A program made the translations under genes and the position numbers. From Hyphococcus sp. (GTDB lineage Bacteria; Pseudomonadota; Alphaproteobacteria; Caulobacterales; Parvularculaceae), in the NCBI GenBank assembly GCA_013002535.1, contig JABDJK010000012.1:1-64000 (forward strand): DNA of 64,000 nucleotides. The letters are read 5' to 3'. Below the pieces are notes generated by a model. That model was not told where the DNA came from. It saw only the letters and a list, made by a program, of their open reading frames with translations, and ran no database searches. How positions within the stretch are numbered: the stretch's first letter is position 1; each line of letters begins with the position of its first letter. Below are positions 59,717 through 64,000 of the stretch, piece by piece.

Positions 59717-60397
59717 ATGCGAATTCTACTTGTGGAAGATGATGCGGAAGCCGCCGCCTATGCAGCCAAGGGCTTGCGTGAAGCCGGGCATGTGGTTGAA
59801 CACGCACTCGACGGCGAAACCGGGTCGAACATGGCCTCGTCCGGCGACTATGATGCCTATGTGATTGATCGCATGTTGCCAAAAATGGACGGCCTGACGT
59901 TGCTTTCGCGCCAACGCGAAGACGGAGACGAGACACCGGCGTTATTCCTGTCAGCGCTGGGCGAGGTGGACGATCGGGTTTCCGGTCTAAAAGCAGGCGG
60001 CGATGACTATCTTGTCAAACCCTACGCGCTGCAGGAATTGCTCGCCCGCGTTGAAGCCATGGGCCGGCGGCGCGCCGCGCCGGCCTCTGTCAACACCCGG
60101 TTCCAGGTTGCCGATCTGGAGCTCGACGTTATTACGCGAACGGTTCGGCGCGCATCGAAGAAAATTGACCTGCAACCGCGTGAATTTCGCTTGCTTGAAT
60201 ACTTAATGCGTCACGCGGGACAGGTTGTCACGCGGACCATGCTGCTGGAAAACGTTTGGGAATATCACTTCGATCCGCAAACAAATGTTATTGACGTTCA
60301 CATTTCGCGTTTGCGCTCCAAGATCGACAAGGGTTTTGAAAAGCCATTGCTAAAAACCGTCCGCGGCGCAGGATATACGATCTCGGACGAAGACTAA
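59717..60397 (+). CDS. OmpR/PhoB-type response regulator
   Basis: The 226-aa product has receiver residues Asp8/Asp9, phospho-acceptor Asp51 (YVIDRMLPKMDG) and Lys101 (LVKPY). Its winged-helix output domain has LQPREFRLLEYLMRHAGQVVTRTMLLENVWEYHFDPQTNVIDVHISRLR. It is partnered with the histidine kinase 4 bases downstream. The neighbouring degP gene makes envelope-stress control plausible, but no target site was identified. Confidence 0.95.
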   Translation: MRILLVEDDAEAAAYAAKGLREAGHVVEHALDGETGSNMASSGDYDAYVIDRMLPKMDGLTLLSRQREDGDETPALFLSALGEVDDRVSGLKAGGDDYLVKPYALQELLARVEAMGRRRAAPASVNTRFQVADLELDVITRTVRRASKKIDLQPREFRLLEYLMRHAGQVVTRTMLLENVWEYHFDPQTNVIDVHISRLRSKIDKGFEKPLLKTVRGAGYTISDED

Positions 60398-60401
60398 GGC
60401 G

Positions 60402-61892
60402 ATGCTGCGGCTTCTCCGCACGACATCGTTTCGCTTCACGCTCATCTACGTTCTTATCTTTACGGTCTCGGTGAGCGTGTTAGGGGCCGCAGTCTATCGC
60501 GCGACGTTCGGCGCCGCCGAGCGGCAGACCGACATTACAATCGATAACGAGATTGCTGTTCTCTCGGAGCTATTCACGGCAAGTGGCCCGGGTACGTTGA
60601 CGCGGGTTATTCGCCAACGAACGGCGTGGCGCGATGATTCCATTTACATGCTGATTGGCGCGCCGTCGGGCGCGGTCCTCGCCGGAAATTTAACAGCATT
60701 GCCGCCGGAGGCGCTGCTTGCCGAGGGTAGTTTCTTCGATTTTCAGTTCGAACGGCCAATTCTCGACGCGCGCGGCCAGGAAATTGGCATTGAAACTCGC
60801 GGCGCACGCGGCAAAGTTATGCGTTTTCGACCGTCGCCCGACGCTGAACAAAGTTATCTTGTCGTCGTCGCGCGCGATATCGGCGCACGTGAATTTCTCC
60901 GTGATCGGTTGGCGAATGTGATTTTGCGCGTGCTTGGTACGACGATCGCCATGGGTCTCGTGATTGGACTGGTTTTCTCACGGTCGCTATTGCGCCGTGT
61001 TGAAACGGTCAACAAGGCGACGCGCGCTATTCGCGCCGGTGATCTTTCGAAACGCATTCCGCAAACGGGAACTGGCGACGAGTTGGATGATCTTAGTGAC
61101 AATCTAAATTCCATGTTGGATCAGATTGAGCGCCTCCTGGCGGGCATGCGCGAAGTCAGTGACAACATAGCCCACGATCTTCGCTCGCCGCTGACGCGCA
61201 TACAGAACCGATTGACCGATTCAATCAATGCTGACCCGGAAACCAAAGATCGCGTACTGCGCGCGACACTTGAAGATTCTGAACGCATGCTTGGGACTTT
61301 CAATGCGTTGCTCTCAATTGCGCGCATTGAATCCGGCGAGGGGACGGGCGGCATGGCCCCCACTGACATTGTCGCCATTGCAGAAGAAATGGCGGAACTT
61401 TACGAACCCGCAGCGCAGGACGCCGGGTTCGAGTTAACGTTGATTACGGCGCCGACCCCGCCAATTAATGGCTCACGAGAATTAATCTCACAGGCGATCG
61501 CAAACTTTTTGGATAATGCGTTAAAATATGCTGTCGGCGGAACGAAAATTGAAATCAAAGTGGAGCCGAGCGACAAAGGCGGCGCTGTTTTGCAGATTTG
61601 CGATGACGGGCCAGGCGTCGAATCGAAAAACCGCGAGCGAATCATGCAACGCTTTGTGCGCCTTGAAGAAAGCCGCACCACACAAGGCAGCGGCCTTGGC
61701 CTCAGTTTGGTTGCGGCGATTGCGCGCGCACATAATGCCGAACTTGTTTTTGATGACAATCAGATTAGCGCGGCAAACGCAAAAGCGGCGAATCGGGGCT
61801 TGCGCATTACGATGGTATTTCCGCCAGTTTCCGATGAGCCGTATCGGCGCAATTTAAAGAAACCCAAGCAAAAAACAGGCGTTCCTGCATGA
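60402..61892 (+). CDS. Membrane sensor histidine kinase
   Basis: The 496-aa protein has two membrane helices (LIYVLIFTVSVSVLGAAVY near residues 13-31 and about 175-197) bounding a periplasmic sensor of about 140 residues. HAMP, an HDLRSPLTRIQNRL phospho-acceptor box with His258, and a HATPase domain follow (N box NFLDNALKYA, G1 DDGPGV, G2 QGSGLGLSLV). It phosphorylates the regulator encoded 4 bases upstream; the sensed signal is unknown. Confidence 0.95.
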   Translation: MLRLLRTTSFRFTLIYVLIFTVSVSVLGAAVYRATFGAAERQTDITIDNEIAVLSELFTASGPGTLTRVIRQRTAWRDDSIYMLIGAPSGAVLAGNLTALPPEALLAEGSFFDFQFERPILDARGQEIGIETRGARGKVMRFRPSPDAEQSYLVVVARDIGAREFLRDRLANVILRVLGTTIAMGLVIGLVFSRSLLRRVETVNKATRAIRAGDLSKRIPQTGTGDELDDLSDNLNSMLDQIERLLAGMREVSDNIAHDLRSPLTRIQNRLTDSINADPETKDRVLRATLEDSERMLGTFNALLSIARIESGEGTGGMAPTDIVAIAEEMAELYEPAAQDAGFELTLITAPTPPINGSRELISQAIANFLDNALKYAVGGTKIEIKVEPSDKGGAVLQICDDGPGVESKNRERIMQRFVRLEESRTTQGSGLGLSLVAAIARAHNAELVFDDNQISAANAKAANRGLRITMVFPPVSDEPYRRNLKKPKQKTGVPA

Positions 61893-61997
61893 TTAGGTGT
61901 TGCGAATTTTAGGAAATCAGTTCTTGTTTATTGCCAGGTCGCGATGACCGCGGCGAGATGCGCTCTCTTAGCTAGCGCAAAATTTTGAGGAAAGATT

Positions 61998-62282
61998 ATG
62001 AGCAAAGCAGAGTTTATCGCGAATGTTGCGGATGCTGGCAATATGAGCAACGCAGAAGCCAAACGCGTCGTCGAGCTGGTTTTCGGTGAAATCGAAAAAG
62101 GCCTGAAATCAGCAAAGAAAGATGGCAAATACACCATCGGCACGTTCGGGACGTTCACAGTATCCAAGCGCGCGGCGCGCATGGGCCGCAATCCGCGCAC
62201 CGGTGAACCGATCAAAATTAAAGCATCGAAAAGCCTACGCTTCCGTCCGTCTTCGATGTTGAAAGAAGCGGCCGGTTGCTGA
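61998..62282 (+). CDS. hup: HU-family DNA-binding protein
   Basis: The 94-aa histone-like protein has MSKAEFIANVADAGNMSNAEAKR, the FGTFTVSKRAARMGRNPRTGEPI arm (with the NPRTG DNA-wrapping turn) and the basic tail IKIKASKSLRFRPSS. It bends DNA and compacts the nucleoid. GAGGAAAG precedes ATG. It lies between the histidine kinase and glnE, genes that are usually closer together, and has its own terminator. Confidence 0.95.
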   Translation: MSKAEFIANVADAGNMSNAEAKRVVELVFGEIEKGLKSAKKDGKYTIGTFGTFTVSKRAARMGRNPRTGEPIKIKASKSLRFRPSSMLKEAAGC

Positions 62283-62305
62283 CGCAACTGAATTTTAGAA
62301 TGATG

Positions 62306-62342
62306 GAAACCGCCGCCGGGATGACCCGCGCGGCGGTTTTCT
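62306..62342 (+). terminator. Intrinsic terminator after hup
   Basis: AAACCGCCGC (62307-62316) and GCGGCGGTTT (62330-62339) pair perfectly over 10 bp. An imperfect GC-rich loop is enclosed and TTTTC follows. It separates hup from glnE. Confidence 0.9.
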
Positions 62343-62393
62343 TATTAGAAAGAATTCTGGTTTTTCGTCGCGCCCCGTGATCAACTCAACCGC

Positions 62394-64000
62394 ATGCGAT
62401 CAATGAAGCCATTAGGTGAATGCATATCCTTCACGCCAGAGCCGTTTGACCAGGGGGCGGCGAGCGAGATTGGGCAACGTCTTGCAGATCAATGGAACGA
62501 TTTCAGCAGCAATGAGCGCGCTTTAATCAATGGGGTGGCTGGGTGCTCGCCATTTTTAAAGCGTACGATGTTGCGCAAAGATGTCGATTTACTTTCGATT
62601 CTAAAGTCGCCGCTTGATGGCCGGCTAAAAACTATTTCATCGGATGCTCGCGGAATTGCCAAGCTTGGCTCGCCGGACGAGCAGAACATTGCATTGCGCA
62701 CGGCCAAAGCAAATGCCGCCTTAACAATAGCCCTAGCCGACATATCGAGCGCCGTCGATACGATGACGGCTGCGGAATATGTTTCGGAATTTGCTGACGC
62801 CGCAGTCGGCGGCGCCTTGTCGGCGGCTCTTTCGACAGCGGGATTTACTTCGCAAGAGGAATCCGGGTTTGCCATCATTGCGATGGGAAAACACGGCGCC
62901 GGGGAGTTAAACTATTCGAGCGATATAGATTTCATTGCCATTTATGACCCTGATGTCATGCCGGCGCGTTTTCGCGACGAAGCGCGCAAAACAGCCGTCG
63001 CGATCACAAAAGAAATGATAAACCTCCTGCAGTCTCAGACGAAAGACGGCTATGTTTTTCGAACGGATCTTCGTTTGCGGCCGGATCCTGGTGTTTCGCC
63101 GCTTGCCGTTACCCTCGCAGCCATAGAGTCCTACTATGAATCTTACGGACAGAATTGGGAAAGGATGGCGTACATCAAGTCCAGGTTTTGCGCCGGCGAT
63201 GCATCCGTCGGTGAGCGGTTCATGGATATTATTCGCCCATTCGTCTGGCGGCGGTATTTGGACTTTGCAAGCATCGAAGATGTTAAGGCGGTTAAAAGAC
63301 AAATTCATGCGTCCAAAGGCGGCGCCGACATTGAGTTTGCCGGCCACGATATCAAAACCGGCGCCGGCGGGATTCGCGAAATTGAATTTTATGTGCAGAC
63401 GCAACAGTTGATACTGGGTGGACGCTCATCTGAGCTTCGCAAAGTGAAGACTTTGGATGGCCTGGAGGCGCTAGTCCGCGCTGAGCAAGTGACGCCTGAT
63501 ACTGCCGAAAAACTGTCAAGCGCCTATCGAACACTCCGAAAAACTGAGCATCGCCTTCAGATGATCAACGACGAACAGACTCACAAAATTCCGATGTCGG
63601 AAAATGATATAAACCGGCTTGCCTGTTTCCTCGGCCGAGAAAGCGCTGCGGCGCTTGAAGCCTCCCTACGTAAGACCTTCGCATCCGTTCGCGACGCGTA
63701 TAGCGATCTGTTCGAATTGGAAGCAGAAGAATACCCATCTCCTGGAACGCTCGTTTTCACCGGGGTCGATGATCATTCCGAAACTTTGAAAACGCTGGAA
63801 CGAATGGGTTTTCGCCGTCCGTCGGATGTGAGCGCAGCGATAAGGCATTGGCATGCTGGCGGTTTGCGGGCGACCCGAAACGCGCGGGCGCGAAACATCC
63901 TGACAATTTTGATGAATCCATTGCTTGCTGCGTTGTCGCGAGCCTCCGACCCCGATGACGCTTTTTTCGCATTTGAAAAATTTTTGGCCGGCTTGCCATC
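62394..64000 (+). CDS. glnE: Glutamine synthetase adenylyltransferase/adenylyl-removing enzyme, N-terminal part
   Basis: The frame is open from ATG 62394 (or 62403) to the window edge: 535 codons of a protein usually about 950-1,000 aa. GSPDEQNIALRTAKANAALTIAL, then IAMGKHGAGELNYSSDIDF at about 162-180 with the metal-binding SDID, FRTDLRLRPDPG and GAGGIREIEFYVQTQQL are hallmarks of the first nucleotidyltransferase (deadenylylating) domain. GlnE reversibly modifies glutamine synthetase in nitrogen control. No strong ribosome binding site is visible. No frameshift in the visible part. Confidence 0.97.
   Translation, partial: MRSMKPLGECISFTPEPFDQGAASEIGQRLADQWNDFSSNERALINGVAGCSPFLKRTMLRKDVDLLSILKSPLDGRLKTISSDARGIAKLGSPDEQNIALRTAKANAALTIALADISSAVDTMTAAEYVSEFADAAVGGALSAALSTAGFTSQEESGFAIIAMGKHGAGELNYSSDIDFIAIYDPDVMPARFRDEARKTAVAITKEMINLLQSQTKDGYVFRTDLRLRPDPGVSPLAVTLAAIESYYESYGQNWERMAYIKSRFCAGDASVGERFMDIIRPFVWRRYLDFASIEDVKAVKRQIHASKGGADIEFAGHDIKTGAGGIREIEFYVQTQQLILGGRSSELRKVKTLDGLEALVRAEQVTPDTAEKLSSAYRTLRKTEHRLQMINDEQTHKIPMSENDINRLACFLGRESAAALEASLRKTFASVRDAYSDLFELEAEEYPSPGTLVFTGVDDHSETLKTLERMGFRRPSDVSAAIRHWHAGGLRATRNARARNILTILMNPLLAALSRASDPDDAFFAFEKFLAGLP

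Overview
The window is a gene-dense chromosomal segment of an alphaproteobacterium. CtrA, an almost complete alphaproteobacterial-style mraZ-to-ftsZ division and cell-wall cluster followed by lpxC-bamD-recN-ligA, a DUF2336 protein, a DUF1491 protein and the degP/two-component/glnE neighbourhood all point there. CtrA, flagellar FliI/FliJ and a full CtrA box plus a GANTC site before ftsZ suggest a dimorphic lineage of the Caulobacterales/Hyphomonadaceae/Parvularculaceae kind. No species can be named from sequence alone. I see no insertion sequence, prophage, CRISPR array, tRNA or rRNA.

Layout. 0-4 kb: end of a queuosine-precursor transporter, a secreted protein with a CTERM sorting tail, rpsD, and (minus strand) mlaA-mlaC-GNAT. 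4-8.7 kb: a methionine-cycle operon, sahR-metF-metH, behind a perfect 20-bp palindrome; MetH lacks its homocysteine module. 8.7-18 kb: mixed housekeeping genes (djlA, EamA permease, cell-wall amidase, serine hydrolase, RNase P RNA, thioesterase, yajQ, an ACP/ketosynthase pair, an Ada-like methyltransferase) and a 5'-truncated ridA remnant. 18.2-22 kb: ctrA, a methyltransferase-like gene, fliI-fliJ.

22.1-40.6 kb is the dcw cluster: mraZ, rsmH, ftsL, ftsI, murE, murF, mraY, murD, ftsW, murG, murC, murB, ddl, ftsQ, ftsA, ftsZ. Most junctions overlap by a few bases or are separated by a few bases. It is headed by four TGGG-type repeats at exact 10-bp spacing (MraZ box) and ends at a terminator after ftsZ. 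The genes make lipid II from UDP-sugar precursors and build the Z-ring and septal synthase. lpxC, bamD, recN and ligA follow, tying outer-membrane synthesis and DNA repair to the same locus.

46.8-64 kb: DUF1491 and DUF2336 proteins, an SH3 lipoprotein, a PadR/membrane-protein pair divergent from yceI across a 15-bp palindrome, a class A penicillin-binding protein, ycgN, a puzzling locus at 53.5-54.1 kb, cbpA, an unrecognised 473-residue protein, an alpha/beta hydrolase-OsmC fusion, degP, a response regulator/histidine kinase pair, HU and the start of glnE.

Most of the window is conserved core genome. The least explained item is at 53528-53614: an 87-nt stretch that folds on paper into a fully nested multi-helix RNA and occludes the start of a small unknown ORF. 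I cannot match it to any RNA class I know.
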